DNA of 64,000 nt from Hyphomonas atlantica corrig. (GTDB lineage: Bacteria > Pseudomonadota > Alphaproteobacteria > Caulobacterales > Hyphomonadaceae): contig NZ_AWFH01000007.1 of NCBI RefSeq assembly GCF_000682715.1, forward strand, positions 18,602 through 82,601, given 5' to 3'. Shown piece by piece: positions 18,125 to 28,032 of this stretch (position 1 is its first letter; each line of letters begins with the position of its first letter). A model generated the notes under the pieces. That model made no database searches. It saw nothing but the letters and a program-made list of their open reading frames with translations, and was not told the origin of the DNA. A program made the translations under genes and the position numbers.

Positions 18125-18886
18125 CTAGCCTTCGCGCTTGCGTGCGCGGCGGGCAAGCGCTTCGGCTTCGACTTCGGGGTCCGACGCGATGACCAGCCCG
18201 CGCATCACCCCCTTCATGACCGCCGATGTCCGGTCGAAGACTTCCAGCTTCGCGAAGATGCGCTTCACATAAGTCCCCACCGTGTCCGGGCTGAGGCTCA
18301 GCGTTTCGCCAATCGCGGCATTGCTGCGTCCCTGCGCCATCCAGTGAAGCACGTCGAGTTCACGGCTCGACAGATTCATCTCGTAATTCAGCTCCAGCGT
18401 CATCAACTGGCAATAGCGCAAATAGGCGGTCTGGGCGGCCACCTGGAACAATTGCATGTCCACGGCATGAAGGCTGTCCTGGCCAGTCTCGGAACTTGCC
18501 GCGATGAAACCGACCCGCGCCGCAGGTCCGTAAGTTGCGACACAGACACCTTTCTCCATGCCCCAGCTTTTCAGGTCTTCCAGATACGTCGTCTCGTTCT
18601 GGTTCAGCACCACATCAGAAGGCAGATGATCCCAATGAAAGGCCGAGCCGATCCGCACGGCGATATCCGGCAACGGGTCATCCATATGGCGCGCGTCGAG
18701 ATAGGCGTTTTCCCATTCAAGCGGAAACCCGGCATTCACCAATGTCCGCCCTACCGAGCGGTCATGCCCGATGGGAGACAGGCAGATCACGCGCGGCATG
18801 CCCATCATGCTGAACACGGAAACAGCTTCGGCTCGCAGATCCTGCAAAGACCGCGCAGTCAACAAAGCTGAAATACCGTCCAACAT
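18125..18886 (-). CDS. LuxR-family regulator with autoinducer-binding domain
   Basis: A 253-residue regulator. The N-terminal autoinducer-binding domain keeps the family residues in order: W and Y in PLEWENAYLDARHMDDP with the Asp-Pro, and the later W in FHWDHLP. A GerE-type helix-turn-helix is at the C-terminus (LSSRELDVLHWMAQGRSN, IGETLSLSPDTVGTYVKRIF). The ATG at 18886 has AAAGGTGAG upstream; longer frames to 19060 lack a ribosome site and look like non-coding read-in. No luxI-type synthase is in the window, so this is a solo LuxR candidate. Family knowledge points to acyl-homoserine lactone or related ligands. Confidence 0.88.
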   Translation of the reverse strand: MLDGISALLTARSLQDLRAEAVSVFSMMGMPRVICLSPIGHDRSVGRTLVNAGFPLEWENAYLDARHMDDPLPDIAVRIGSAFHWDHLPSDVVLNQNETTYLEDLKSWGMEKGVCVATYGPAARVGFIAASSETGQDSLHAVDMQLFQVAAQTAYLRYCQLMTLELNYEMNLSSRELDVLHWMAQGRSNAAIGETLSLSPDTVGTYVKRIFAKLEVFDRTSAVMKGVMRGLVIASDPEVEAEALARRARKREG

Positions 18887-19383
18887 GTCGCTCACCTTTC
18901 CAACACCCCGAACGATGCTAGATGGCTTCCCCTGTTCGGCAAGAAAAAAGCACCCTCTCCCTTTCGGGGTCGGCGCGCCGGACCATTTCATCGAATGATC
19001 CGGCGATGCCGAAAGCGCGCACAATGCACGCCTGATGGTGCCTGCGTCCCCCACAGCCACGATGGCAATCTATCTCAATCTCCGGCTTTCGCCAAAGAGA
19101 TTCCTCCATCATGGGTGGAGCGCGCTTTCCATGAAAAAATGCAATCGATGGAAACTTTCAGCATCCAACTGCTAAAACACGAATTCATGATCTGACATTT
19201 TGTCCGTACATTTTCGCCAGGCCAAATCGCCCGTCCTGTATATTTCACTACACGATGAAAAAATCCCGGACTTCAGCGCCCGGCTGCCTGGCCGCAATTA
19301 TGGTAAACGCGACCAATCTGATTTCCCTTTTGGTAACGCAACCACGTCAGTGAGATTGGCGGACTGATGGGTTTACCTTTTTT
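18887..19383. other. Divergent intergenic region, luxR-type gene to GGDEF-EAL gene
   Basis: About 500 bases holding the two divergent promoters. No gene is supported. An imperfect inverted repeat around 18978-19005 (GCCGGACCATTTC then GAATGATCCGGC) is the only clear symmetry. The GGDEF-EAL-proximal 200 bases are A+T-richer. No standard 20-bp lux box was recognised. Confidence 0.5.
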
Positions 19384-21828
19384 ATGTACAATGTGTTGAC
19401 TTGCATAACGACCGAGCACGATCTCTCACACGTTATTGCCGCGCTTCTGGTTCTGACGTTCAGCAATTGCTGTTCGCTTGTCGTGTTCCGCCGCAGCATG
19501 GTGGCCGTACAGCTGCAGAACCAGATTTTCTGGGCGATTGCTGCTGGAACGGTCGTCGGCCTGGGCATCTGGTCCACGCATTTCATCGCCCTGCTCGGCT
19601 ACAAGCCCGGCTTTGAAGTTGTCTTCTCGGGCGGACGCACCATTCTCTCCGCCATGATCGTGGTCACCGGTTTCGTGACCACTGCGCTATTGATGCGGAT
19701 GAATTCCGATGTCCTCGTGCGGGTGCTTTGCGCAGCGATCGCCACCGCCTCGGTCGCCGCCATGCACTTCTGCGGCATGACCGCCCTGAACGCCTCAGCC
19801 ATCATGGAATACGACCAGATGATGGTCACGACTGCCCTGGTGCTCGGCTTCATGGGATACGTTGCGACCTATCTCACCGGCGCGAACCCCAGCATCCCGC
19901 GCAGCACCCTGCTGGCCACCGTGTTCAGCATCATCGCGGTTCTCTCCATCCATTTCATCAGCGCCACCGGCACCACGATGATCCCGGTAAAGGGGTTGGA
20001 AATTCCAGCAATCGCGCTGCGTTCAGGCGGCCTCAGCATCATTATCGCTCTGGCCATGCTGCTCGTCGTCTTCATCTTCGCGATGGCCGCAGGGCTCGAC
20101 AATCAGTTCCAGCGCATCCGCAACAAGGAACAGCGCAAACTCTTCGTGCTGGCCGATGCCAGCAGCGAGGGCCTGTTCGTAGTCGCCCCGGACGGCACGA
20201 TCCTGTCCACCAACTCATCCGCGCGCACCATGTTCAAGGATGACGGCCCCGACGCACGCAAACTGGAAGACCTTGGTTTGACGCCGGAGCCAGAACCAGA
20301 AACAGAACAGATGCTGGTCGGCAAGAAGATCCAGGACATCCTGCAGATCAAGGATGAGGACATCACCTTCGCCGGCAATCACGATTTCGGTGAGCGGCGA
20401 CTGCGTTTCTCTGACGGTCGCGAAATGGTGGCGACGGTGTCCAGCCGCTATGTCAGCGAATCGGATGGCGATTTCATCGTCTTCGCGGTTCATGACATGA
20501 CCCAGCGTGTCCGCGCAGAAGCCCGTGTGCGTACGCTGGCCTATCGCGACTCGCTGACCGGCCTCTACAATCGTGTCGCCTTCAACATGGCGCTGGAATC
20601 TGCCGTCAGCAAACGAACAGGCACCAACCCGCATGAACTGGCCGTCCTCATTATCGACCTCGATGAGTTCAAGGAGGTCAACGACCAGTACGGGCATGGC
20701 GCAGGTGATACGCTGCTGAAATCCATCGGGCGCCGCCTGTCCAGCCAGCTTGAAAAGAAAGACGTTCTCTCACGTCTCGGCGGCGACGAGTTTGCGGTTC
20801 TCCTGCGCGGTCGCAAATCCCAGGACGAGATCACGGATGTCGCCAGCCGCATCCTGACGGCCCTGTCAGACCCCATCGCAATCGGGCGTCGGAACCTGTC
20901 CAGTGGCGGCAGTATTGGCATCGCCATGGCCTCCAGAGGCAATCACAGCGCAGCGCGCCTGCTCACCTTCGCAGACCGCGCGCTCTACTCCGCCAAGGAA
21001 GCCGGGCGCAATTGTTTCCGCTTCTATGACGCCGAACTGCACAAGCAACAGATGGAGGCACGCAATCTTGAGCGCGCCTTGCACAAGGCCGTCGAGAATG
21101 ACGAACTCGTGCTCCACTTCCAGCCCAAGGTGAATGCGGCGACCCGGGATGTTGTTGGCCATGAAGCGCTAGTGCGCTGGAACCGTCCCGGCATCGGCCT
21201 TGTCGGCCCGGACACATTCATTCCGATTGCTGAACAAAGCATGCTGATCGTGGAGATTGGGCGCTGGACCATTCAGGCCGCCTGCCGCGCGGCACGCCAC
21301 TGGGGAGAGAATGAGTCCGTCGCCGTAAACCTCTCCGCCCGCCAACTGCTCGATGCAGACCTGGTCGATACCGTCCGCACAGCGCTTGCCGAAACGGGCC
21401 TGTCGCCAAACCGGTTCGAACTGGAGATCACGGAAACAGCCATCATCCACAACACCCAATTGGCCACCAGCATCCTGCTCGACCTGAAGAGTCTGGGCAT
21501 CAAGATCTCGCTGGATGATTTCGGAACCGGCTATTCCTCGATGAGCTATATTCAGGAATTCCCGTTCGACCGTATCAAGATCGACCGCTCTTTCGTGACC
21601 TCCATGAATGTCGATCCGAAATCACGCGCCATCGTGGAAGCGATCATCCATCTCGCACACTCGCTGCAAATCCCCGTCGTCGCGGAAGGCGTTGAGACAG
21701 AGGACCAGGCCGAAGCCCTCGCACGTCTCGCCTGTGAGGAATTGCAGGGCTATCTGATCGCCGCGCCGGCGCCGGTAGAGATCATCTTTGAAGACGACAC
21801 GCTTCTGTTCGAACCGGCACAGGCCTGA
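19384..21828 (+). CDS. MHYT-PAS-GGDEF-EAL cyclic-di-GMP enzyme
   Basis: An 814-residue membrane protein. The N-terminal part (about 1-240) has seven spans with the MHYT-type repeats STHFIALLGY, AMHFCGMTAL and SIHFISATGT, a proposed sensor for a diatomic gas or copper-linked signal. A PAS-like segment (about 250-375) follows, then GGDEF (RLGGDEFAVLLRG near 463-475) and EAL (HEALVRWNRPG near 592; DDFGTGYSS; AEGVETEDQAEAL). The GGDEF signature is intact; the inhibitory RxxD site is not (EKKD at that place). The EAL catalytic motifs are intact, so phosphodiesterase activity is likely and cyclase activity possible. The ribosome site is weak. It is divergent from the luxR-type gene. Confidence 0.93.
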   Translation: MYNVLTCITTEHDLSHVIAALLVLTFSNCCSLVVFRRSMVAVQLQNQIFWAIAAGTVVGLGIWSTHFIALLGYKPGFEVVFSGGRTILSAMIVVTGFVTTALLMRMNSDVLVRVLCAAIATASVAAMHFCGMTALNASAIMEYDQMMVTTALVLGFMGYVATYLTGANPSIPRSTLLATVFSIIAVLSIHFISATGTTMIPVKGLEIPAIALRSGGLSIIIALAMLLVVFIFAMAAGLDNQFQRIRNKEQRKLFVLADASSEGLFVVAPDGTILSTNSSARTMFKDDGPDARKLEDLGLTPEPEPETEQMLVGKKIQDILQIKDEDITFAGNHDFGERRLRFSDGREMVATVSSRYVSESDGDFIVFAVHDMTQRVRAEARVRTLAYRDSLTGLYNRVAFNMALESAVSKRTGTNPHELAVLIIDLDEFKEVNDQYGHGAGDTLLKSIGRRLSSQLEKKDVLSRLGGDEFAVLLRGRKSQDEITDVASRILTALSDPIAIGRRNLSSGGSIGIAMASRGNHSAARLLTFADRALYSAKEAGRNCFRFYDAELHKQQMEARNLERALHKAVENDELVLHFQPKVNAATRDVVGHEALVRWNRPGIGLVGPDTFIPIAEQSMLIVEIGRWTIQAACRAARHWGENESVAVNLSARQLLDADLVDTVRTALAETGLSPNRFELEITETAIIHNTQLATSILLDLKSLGIKISLDDFGTGYSSMSYIQEFPFDRIKIDRSFVTSMNVDPKSRAIVEAIIHLAHSLQIPVVAEGVETEDQAEALARLACEELQGYLIAAPAPVEIIFEDDTLLFEPAQA

Positions 21829-21832
21829 TCGC

Positions 21833-22738
21833 CTAGCGACCCTCGGCCCAGTCCTTGAGGCCGGGATCTTTCGGATCGGACAGAACAATCTCCAGCCGCG
21901 CATAGAGATTGCCCGGCGTTGAGGTCTGCACGCCCTTGCCCCGCAGGCGAAGCTGAGACCCGGTATTGGACCCCGCAGGCACTTTCAGCGTCACCGGCCC
22001 GGACGGGGTTTTCACCTCCACACTGCCGCCCAGAACAGCGGTCTTCAGGTCAATGGCGACCGTCATGCGCAAATCCTTGCCATCGCGCTGCCAGACCTTG
22101 CTCTCAGGCACCTGGATTTCCAGCAGCGCATCTCCCGGCGGGCCACCATTCGGAGAGGGCTCCCCCTGGCTTTTCAGGCGCAGCGTCTGGCCAGTTTCCA
22201 CGCCGGCCGGAATGTTCACGTCCAGCGCCGTCCCGTCCGCCATCGTCATCCGGCGGCGTGCGCCGGTGACGGCGTCCTCAAAATCAATCGACACGCGATA
22301 GCGCACATCCCGGCCCTTTGTCGGACCGGCGCGGCGCGAGCGTCCACCGCCGAACATGCCGGACAGGATGTCCTCAAACGGGTCGCCTTGTGCGCCGCCA
22401 AACGGATTGCCGCCGCGCCCTTCCCAGCGATAGGAACCACCCCCCTGCCCATAGGGCTGGCCGCCGCCGCCAAAGCCGGTCGGGTTGCCGCCGCCATCGA
22501 TCTCGCCGCGATCGAATTTCGCCTTCTTGTCCTTGTCGCCCAGAATGTCCCACGCGAGAGAGACGCGCTTGAACTCTTCCGCCTTGGCCTTGTTGTCCGG
22601 GTGCAGGTCGGGGTGCAGGTCCTTTGCCTTCTGGCGGTAGGCCTTCTTGATGTCGGCATCACTGGCCGAACGGTCCACGCCGAGCACTTTGTAAGGGTCA
22701 AGAGCCACGGGCCGGGCATCCTTCTGTCTGCGAGTCAC
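21833..22738 (-). CDS. DnaJ/CbpA-type co-chaperone
   Basis: A 301-residue class B J-domain protein. The J domain (about 13-78) has the HPD motif in KDLHPDLHPDNK. A Gly-rich linker with Phe (about 85-135) follows, then two C-terminal beta domains (VSIDFEDAVTGARRRM; VAIDLKTAVLGGSVEV). There are no zinc-finger CxxCxGxG repeats, so this is CbpA-like, not DnaJ itself. It would stimulate DnaK and hold substrates in the cytoplasm. The stop lies four bases from the convergent GGDEF-EAL gene stop. Confidence 0.92.
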   Translation of the reverse strand: MTRRQKDARPVALDPYKVLGVDRSASDADIKKAYRQKAKDLHPDLHPDNKAKAEEFKRVSLAWDILGDKDKKAKFDRGEIDGGGNPTGFGGGGQPYGQGGGSYRWEGRGGNPFGGAQGDPFEDILSGMFGGGRSRRAGPTKGRDVRYRVSIDFEDAVTGARRRMTMADGTALDVNIPAGVETGQTLRLKSQGEPSPNGGPPGDALLEIQVPESKVWQRDGKDLRMTVAIDLKTAVLGGSVEVKTPSGPVTLKVPAGSNTGSQLRLRGKGVQTSTPGNLYARLEIVLSDPKDPGLKDWAEGR

Positions 22739-22786
22739 TTATCCGCACACAGTTAGGCCCTCCCGCAGCGTATTGAAACCCGGAGA

Positions 22787-23257
22787 TTACCTTACCGGGT
22801 CGACCCGCGCGGCATAGCACCCCGGCCGGGCATTGTGCAGATGAAGATAGGCAACGCCCTCTTTCGACAGCATGTCCGGTATCGCCGTGGCCAGGTCAAC
22901 GCCTTCCGCCACATCCGCTGCGACCATATCGTGCGCCTCATTAAAGGCCCGGATCGAGATCAGCCGCAATGTGAGGGATTCCGGCACCTCGCCCAATTCC
23001 GGCTGGGCTTGCGTCGCACCCGCCCGCACGAATATCGCATGGGACGCGCGGTAGGGCGTCGCCTCACCATGGTGGCAGTGGTGCAGCAGGAACACCGTCT
23101 CCCCGATGTCTGCATCCTGCAGGCTGACCCGGCACGGATAGCCGGGATTGGCATCCACAACCCGCTTGTGAATGTTCTGCGCGGCCAGTTCCGCATCAGA
23201 CAATTGGGTCAAATGGGCGAACTGGCCTGCTGGCAGGGCGCGGATCTGGAAAGTCAT
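22787..23257 (-). CDS. DUF1203 family protein
   Basis: A 156-residue protein of unknown function that fits the DUF1203 family: the C-terminal half of the pattern VFLLHHCHHGEATPYRASHAIFVR with a pair of His residues, then ESLTLRLISIRAFN and YLHLHNARPGCYAARV at the end. AAAGGACC precedes the ATG. It lies 67 bases downstream of the last GTA gene on the same strand and may be read through from it, but nothing in the sequence ties it to the particle. Confidence 0.8.
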   Translation of the reverse strand: MTFQIRALPAGQFAHLTQLSDAELAAQNIHKRVVDANPGYPCRVSLQDADIGETVFLLHHCHHGEATPYRASHAIFVRAGATQAQPELGEVPESLTLRLISIRAFNEAHDMVAADVAEGVDLATAIPDMLSKEGVAYLHLHNARPGCYAARVDPVR

Positions 23258-23324
23258 GTCGGGGTCCTTTGTGCTTCATGAAACACCCTGTCGGCCGCGC
23301 TCCGCTCACGCCACCCGATACATG

Positions 23325-26300
23325 CTACGCCCCGCAGGATTGCCACGCCCCAATGCGCCCGTCCGGCCCAATCTCTGCCACGCGCGCAGCAACCGCCCCA
23401 ACAGGCCAGACGGCGGATGGCACTTCGACAATCTCCGACGCGGAAAATCCTGAACCGAAATCGAACGCCACCGCGAACCGGCCTGCGTTCTCCGCTTCCG
23501 GCAGGGCCCAGCTTTCCGGCACATCCGCCCCGCGCCGCGTCCAGCTCAACTGGTCGCCCACGCGCCTCAGATGCGCAACCGGCCAGGGCCGGCCCGCCTG
23601 ATCCTCGAACGTCTCCGCCATTGCGGTATCGTCGGTGACCGCTTTCCACATCATCTCCACGCCGAGCGTCTCGCCGCCAAGGCGCGCCCGCACCACAGCG
23701 GCATCCAGCATCACCAGCCGCGCGCCAATCTGGGCCCTGCCCGGCACGCTGCCCCTTTGCCCCCTCAACAGGCCGCTGAGCTGCCAAACATCCGGCGCAA
23801 CAAGGTCCGCGCTCTGGAACTGGATGCACTCCCAGCCCGCCTCCGTCTCAAGCAGGGCCGCGTTGCCGCCGGACAGCACCTGCCCCTCTGGCAGGCTCGC
23901 AAACTCTCCCCCCGGACAATACACACTCAGAACCGTCGCAAGATCCCACCGCCCGACGGGCCCCGGTCCACACGCATCCGTCAGCCGTCCGATCACGGCA
24001 GGCCGGGAGAGGCGCGCCACCTCATTCAGCGCATCCTCCGCGAGCCCGGCCAGAACCGCCACCTCGCCCGGCCACGGATCGACCCAAGCCGCGACAAGTG
24101 GGCCGGTCTCCTCTCCAAATTCCGGCAGGTGCGGCGCGTCCATGATGACCAGATCCACCCCGCCAAACACTGCTGCCTCCGGCGGCGCGCTGCCGGCCTG
24201 TCCCGCACGGACACGCGGCATCGGTGTCAGCTCCTCATGGCAGGTGAGCGCGCGAACACCGCCGCGATCCACCACATCGCTCACCCGCCAGACCGCGCCA
24301 TCCTCCAGCCGCAGCCCATCGCCCGGCTCCAGCGCCAATGCCGACAGCGGCAGCGCACAAGTCAGGCTCTCGCCGCTCGCCGCCGCGTCCAGCAAGGCCC
24401 CCGCCACGGCCTCCGCCCGGCTTGCCCCAAGGGCCAGTGGCAAGGTCACATCCTGCACAAGCCGTGCATCGCCCCCGCCTGCGCGCGCTTCGGCCAGACC
24501 CGGTTGGTAGTCCGCCTCAAGATCAATATATGACAGGCGAAGGCGCGCGGGGGCCTTGTCCAGCAGGCCGCGCGTGCGCTGTGCCCCCGTCTCGGTCAGC
24601 GCCGCCGCCGACACGTCCAGCACCTCGCCCTCACCCGCCATGCGGAACACCAGTGCGCCATCACGCTCCACGCACTCAAACCCGTACGCCACCTTCAGCG
24701 GCTCAAGCGCCGCGCGCACCGAATGCACCCCGTCGAGGCCATAGCCCTCAACCACGCCGTCCAGTCCGGAGACGTCAACATCTTCCACGCCGCCCCGCGC
24801 GCAGATGTCCGCCACCACATCGGCCAATGGTGCAAGGCCCGACCGGCCATTCAGCCAATGCCCGCGCGCCCAGTTTCCGCCATCACTCCAGACCGCCTCC
24901 TTCAGTGGCCAGGCTGGAAACGGTCGCCCATCCCACGCCCAGACATAGGCGGCCTCCACCAGCGGCTCAGCCTCCCAATGCGGCAACACCGCCGCCAGCG
25001 CCCGCCTCTGGAACACCTCGTCCCGCGCCCCGTTGGAATAGGGCGGCAGCGCGCTTTCGCTGCTCTTTGGATCAAAGAACACGTTCGGCGCATTGCCGCC
25101 CTTGTCGACCGCCGCAAAGCCAATCTCCATCAGCCGCACCGGCTTCATCCCCGGCGTCCAGCCCGTCGGCGTCGCCGCCCGCACCCCTCCGGGACGCTCA
25201 TGATGATACGCGTTGGCCCAGCCAGTGATATCCTTCCGGCGGAAGATGAAATGCTCCCCATACGCACCGTCCTGAATAGACAGGCGCGTCTGCGCATCGC
25301 GCGCCGTGCCATCGGCATAATACCAGTCATACGCCTCGCCGCCTGCAATCTGCGATGCCAGATAGGCCGGGTCGTCCGCCGCCCCATATCCCGCCAGGGC
25401 GTCCAGATGCGCCGCACCGTCGCGCCAGTCACCAAGCGGCGGATACCAGTCCACCCCGACGAAATCCACATCCGCGCTTGCCCATAGCGCGTCGAGCGGG
25501 AACAGCACGTCCCCCGTTCCGTCACCGGGCACATGGGCGCCATATTCGGTCCAGTCCGCCGCGTAGGAAATGTCCGCCCCCGGCAGGATCGCCTTCACCT
25601 CCGCCGCCAGGGCCACCAGCGCCTCCACAAACGGAAATGCGCCCGCCTCATCCCTTACACGGGTCAGCCCCACCATCTCGCTGCCGATCAGGAACGCCTC
25701 CACACCGCCCGCCTCCGCGGCCAACTGCGCATGTTGCAGGATGAACCGACGGAAACCATTTGCGCCGTTCACGAAAGCGTCGATCTCGCTGCGTGCCGCC
25801 GCTGTGCCATCTGCCGACACGCCTATCCGCCCGCGCCACGGAAAGCCCTCGCTGTCCATGAACAGGAAAGGCGACAGGGTCACCGACAGGCCTCGCGCGT
25901 TCATCTCCCGGATCGCGTCGATCACGCACCGGTCTGCGGGCGTGCCACCATAATTCGGATTGCCGCCTTCATCGCGCGAAATGACATAGGCATCCCCCCG
26001 CGCGACACCGGCCACCTCCCAGGCATAGGGCACCGTCACCCGCTCGCGGACTTCCACACCAGGATGGATCTCACACGTCCCCGCCGCAATACTCGTCCCG
26101 AACCAGCCCACGGTCAGCGCCACATGGGAAACACGCGGCAAATCTGTCTCCAGCTGGTCCAGCGAGACAAGAAAGTCCGCCCGCGCCTCACCCGACCACG
26201 CATTCAGCGCACGCTCCTTTCCGGCGAACACCTGCTCGCGCACAATCTCGGTCGCATAGACAAACTCACCCGACGCCGGGATGATGTTCACCGCCGTGAC

Positions 26301-26948
26301 GACATCCGACAGCCCCGGCTCGGCCCCACCCGGCGGCACGCGCTCCACCTCGAAAGAAAGCTGCGGCAACCGGTTGCCGAATGCGTCCAGCGGCAAATCC
26401 TCGAACACGATATAGGCCGTACCGCGATAGGCCGGCGCCTTGCCCGTCCCCTCGATCATCTCGATCAACGGGTCCGGCGCCTGCACCTCATCGCCGGGAT
26501 AGACCCGGTGCACGACGCCAGACAGGTCAAACGCCTCACCATTCGCCCAGGCCCGCCGCACGCCAAGGATCGGCCCCTCGCCCAGTGCCACGGCAAAGCT
26601 GACCGAATAATCATACTCGGTCAGCTTCGGCCCGCCCTTGCTGCCGGCGCGGCGGGTTGTCTTTGTCTCCTTGAAGCGCGCTGCCCAGATCACCTGACCG
26701 CCCACACGCATCCGGCCGTAAACGGAGGGCATCCCCGCGCCTTCGCGCGCCTCCATCACGGGCAGGGATTTGACACGCGGCCCCTCCTGCGCCGGGGCAA
26801 AATATGCGCCTACCGCCCGCCCGGCCAGATTGCCGAGAGACTTGCCAATCGCCGCGCCGGAGAGTTGCCGCCCAAGCAGGTTCAGCCCTTGCGGCAGGGC
26901 CTGCTGCCCGATCGCCTGCCCGACACTTGAAAACACGATCTGCGCCAT
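23325..26948 (-). CDS. GTA g15: baseplate/host-specificity multidomain protein
   Basis: A 1207-residue protein, the largest of the GTA cluster. The N-terminus has hydrophobic Gly/Ala stretches and the phage-tail-type domain (YDYSVSFAVALGEGPILGVRRAWANG). The middle contains the TIM-barrel-like GTA domain (DISYAADWTEYGAH, VDFVGVDWYPPLGDW, EIGFAAVDKGGNAPNVF). The last 400 residues resemble tail-fibre-attachment modules. It is slightly shorter than the R. capsulatus protein (about 1300). It forms the baseplate tip that contacts the recipient cell. It is preceded by g14 with a 3-base gap and is intact. Confidence 0.93.
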   Translation of the reverse strand: MAQIVFSSVGQAIGQQALPQGLNLLGRQLSGAAIGKSLGNLAGRAVGAYFAPAQEGPRVKSLPVMEAREGAGMPSVYGRMRVGGQVIWAARFKETKTTRRAGSKGGPKLTEYDYSVSFAVALGEGPILGVRRAWANGEAFDLSGVVHRVYPGDEVQAPDPLIEMIEGTGKAPAYRGTAYIVFEDLPLDAFGNRLPQLSFEVERVPPGGAEPGLSDVVTAVNIIPASGEFVYATEIVREQVFAGKERALNAWSGEARADFLVSLDQLETDLPRVSHVALTVGWFGTSIAAGTCEIHPGVEVRERVTVPYAWEVAGVARGDAYVISRDEGGNPNYGGTPADRCVIDAIREMNARGLSVTLSPFLFMDSEGFPWRGRIGVSADGTAAARSEIDAFVNGANGFRRFILQHAQLAAEAGGVEAFLIGSEMVGLTRVRDEAGAFPFVEALVALAAEVKAILPGADISYAADWTEYGAHVPGDGTGDVLFPLDALWASADVDFVGVDWYPPLGDWRDGAAHLDALAGYGAADDPAYLASQIAGGEAYDWYYADGTARDAQTRLSIQDGAYGEHFIFRRKDITGWANAYHHERPGGVRAATPTGWTPGMKPVRLMEIGFAAVDKGGNAPNVFFDPKSSESALPPYSNGARDEVFQRRALAAVLPHWEAEPLVEAAYVWAWDGRPFPAWPLKEAVWSDGGNWARGHWLNGRSGLAPLADVVADICARGGVEDVDVSGLDGVVEGYGLDGVHSVRAALEPLKVAYGFECVERDGALVFRMAGEGEVLDVSAAALTETGAQRTRGLLDKAPARLRLSYIDLEADYQPGLAEARAGGGDARLVQDVTLPLALGASRAEAVAGALLDAAASGESLTCALPLSALALEPGDGLRLEDGAVWRVSDVVDRGGVRALTCHEELTPMPRVRAGQAGSAPPEAAVFGGVDLVIMDAPHLPEFGEETGPLVAAWVDPWPGEVAVLAGLAEDALNEVARLSRPAVIGRLTDACGPGPVGRWDLATVLSVYCPGGEFASLPEGQVLSGGNAALLETEAGWECIQFQSADLVAPDVWQLSGLLRGQRGSVPGRAQIGARLVMLDAAVVRARLGGETLGVEMMWKAVTDDTAMAETFEDQAGRPWPVAHLRRVGDQLSWTRRGADVPESWALPEAENAGRFAVAFDFGSGFSASEIVEVPSAVWPVGAVAARVAEIGPDGRIGAWQSCGA

Positions 26949-26951
26949 TGC

Positions 26952-27383
26952 CTAGTCCTCCACGCCGGGAAAGCTGAACGCCGCCACGGCCCGCCTCTGC
27001 CACCACGGCACCAGCCGCGTCTCCACCACCGCCCGCCCCCAATAGGCATGCACAATCCGCCCCGGCGCAGACAGCACGCCGCAATGCTTGGCCGGCACAC
27101 CGCTCGCCATACGGAACACCAGCACATCGCCCGCCTTTGCCGCGCTGACCGGCTTCTCCACCAGATACATCCGCGCCGCCGCCAGCAGCGTGTCCTCGCC
27201 CGTCACTTCCGCCCAGTCCGGCGAATAGGGCGGCACAGGCTGCGGCTCCGGCCCGATCAACTCCCGCCACACCCCGCGCACCAGGCCAAGACAGTCACAG
27301 CCCGCGCCCTTGCGGCTGGCCTGATGGCGATAGGGCGTGCCAAGCCAGCCCCGCGCCGCCGTCACAATATCCTCTCGTCTCAT
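26952..27383 (-). CDS. GTA g14: NlpC/P60-family cell-wall peptidase
   Basis: A 143-residue NlpC/P60-type cysteine peptidase of the tail tip. The catalytic Cys lies in GCDCLGLVRGVW (about residues 28-39) and the His in PAKHCGVLSAPG. Members of this phage-tail family degrade peptidoglycan crosslinks during entry. It matches R. capsulatus g14 in length and place, between g13 and g15. Its start overlaps the g13 stop by four bases. Confidence 0.92.
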   Translation of the reverse strand: MRREDIVTAARGWLGTPYRHQASRKGAGCDCLGLVRGVWRELIGPEPQPVPPYSPDWAEVTGEDTLLAAARMYLVEKPVSAAKAGDVLVFRMASGVPAKHCGVLSAPGRIVHAYWGRAVVETRLVPWWQRRAVAAFSFPGVED

Positions 27384-28027
27384 CGCCTGCCCCCATCATT
27401 GCCGCTCGCCGCAGGGCCGAGCAGAACGAAATCCGCCCCCGGCAGATGCGGAAATCCGCGAAAGTTCTGCGCATTGCCAAACACGTCCGAACACGTCGAA
27501 AACCTATGGTCACAAGCCAGTCCAGGAAACGCATCCACATTCACGCCGCAGCGTTCATCGCCCAGCACGGCGTCGCACTGGCGCGCATAGACCCGGCCCA
27601 GCGGGCGCTCGAGCTCCGCCTTCCGGCTGACCAGCTGCGCTTCAAACCCGGCCTCACCGCGCGTCACGTCGCTCAGCCATCCGCTCCACACCGTCACGAA
27701 CAAATCCGGCCGTTGCCAGTCTGTACGGATCACATCGACGCGCGCGCCATCCCACTTGCCCGCCGCCAGATCGGCTTCGGTGATCGCCTCATGCGACAGC
27801 GCCCCGCCCGCCGCCGCATGGCCGGGCCTCAGATCAGCAGACTGCGCAAAACTCGCCCCCTCCAGCGCCGCGCCGGACTGGTAGAGAATGCCACCCACCT
27901 CTATCGCCCGATCATGCTCCGTCACCGCCAGCAAGAAGCCATCCGCGCGCGTGATCCGCCAACAGAGACAGGTCGTTGCCGCCCCGCTGGCCAGACGCTC
28001 TGCAAATTCCTGTTCAATGATCCGCAT
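27380..28027 (-). CDS. GTA g13: baseplate hub protein (DUF2163)
   Basis: A 215-residue hub protein of the DUF2163 type. The N-terminal strand-rich part (TTCLCWRITRADG, YQSGAALEGASF) is followed by the C-terminal cysteine set: C in YARQCDAVLGDERCGV and the tail signature CDHRFSTCSDVFGNAQNFRG. In phage and GTA hub proteins this four-Cys set binds an iron-sulfur cluster; the ligands are all here. It sits between g12 and g14 as in other GTA clusters. Confidence 0.92.
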   Translation of the reverse strand: MRIIEQEFAERLASGAATTCLCWRITRADGFLLAVTEHDRAIEVGGILYQSGAALEGASFAQSADLRPGHAAAGGALSHEAITEADLAAGKWDGARVDVIRTDWQRPDLFVTVWSGWLSDVTRGEAGFEAQLVSRKAELERPLGRVYARQCDAVLGDERCGVNVDAFPGLACDHRFSTCSDVFGNAQNFRGFPHLPGADFVLLGPAASGNDGGRR

Positions 28028-28032
28028 GGTGT

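Noticed and set aside
23254..23829. Minus-strand frame overlapping the 3' end of g15
   Set aside because: Out-of-frame with g15 and Gly/Arg/Cys-rich; no ribosome site. g15 explains the segment.
25533..26930. 465-codon plus-strand frame inside GTA g15
   Set aside because: Arg/His/Pro-rich composition typical of antisense frames; g15 is recognised on the other strand.
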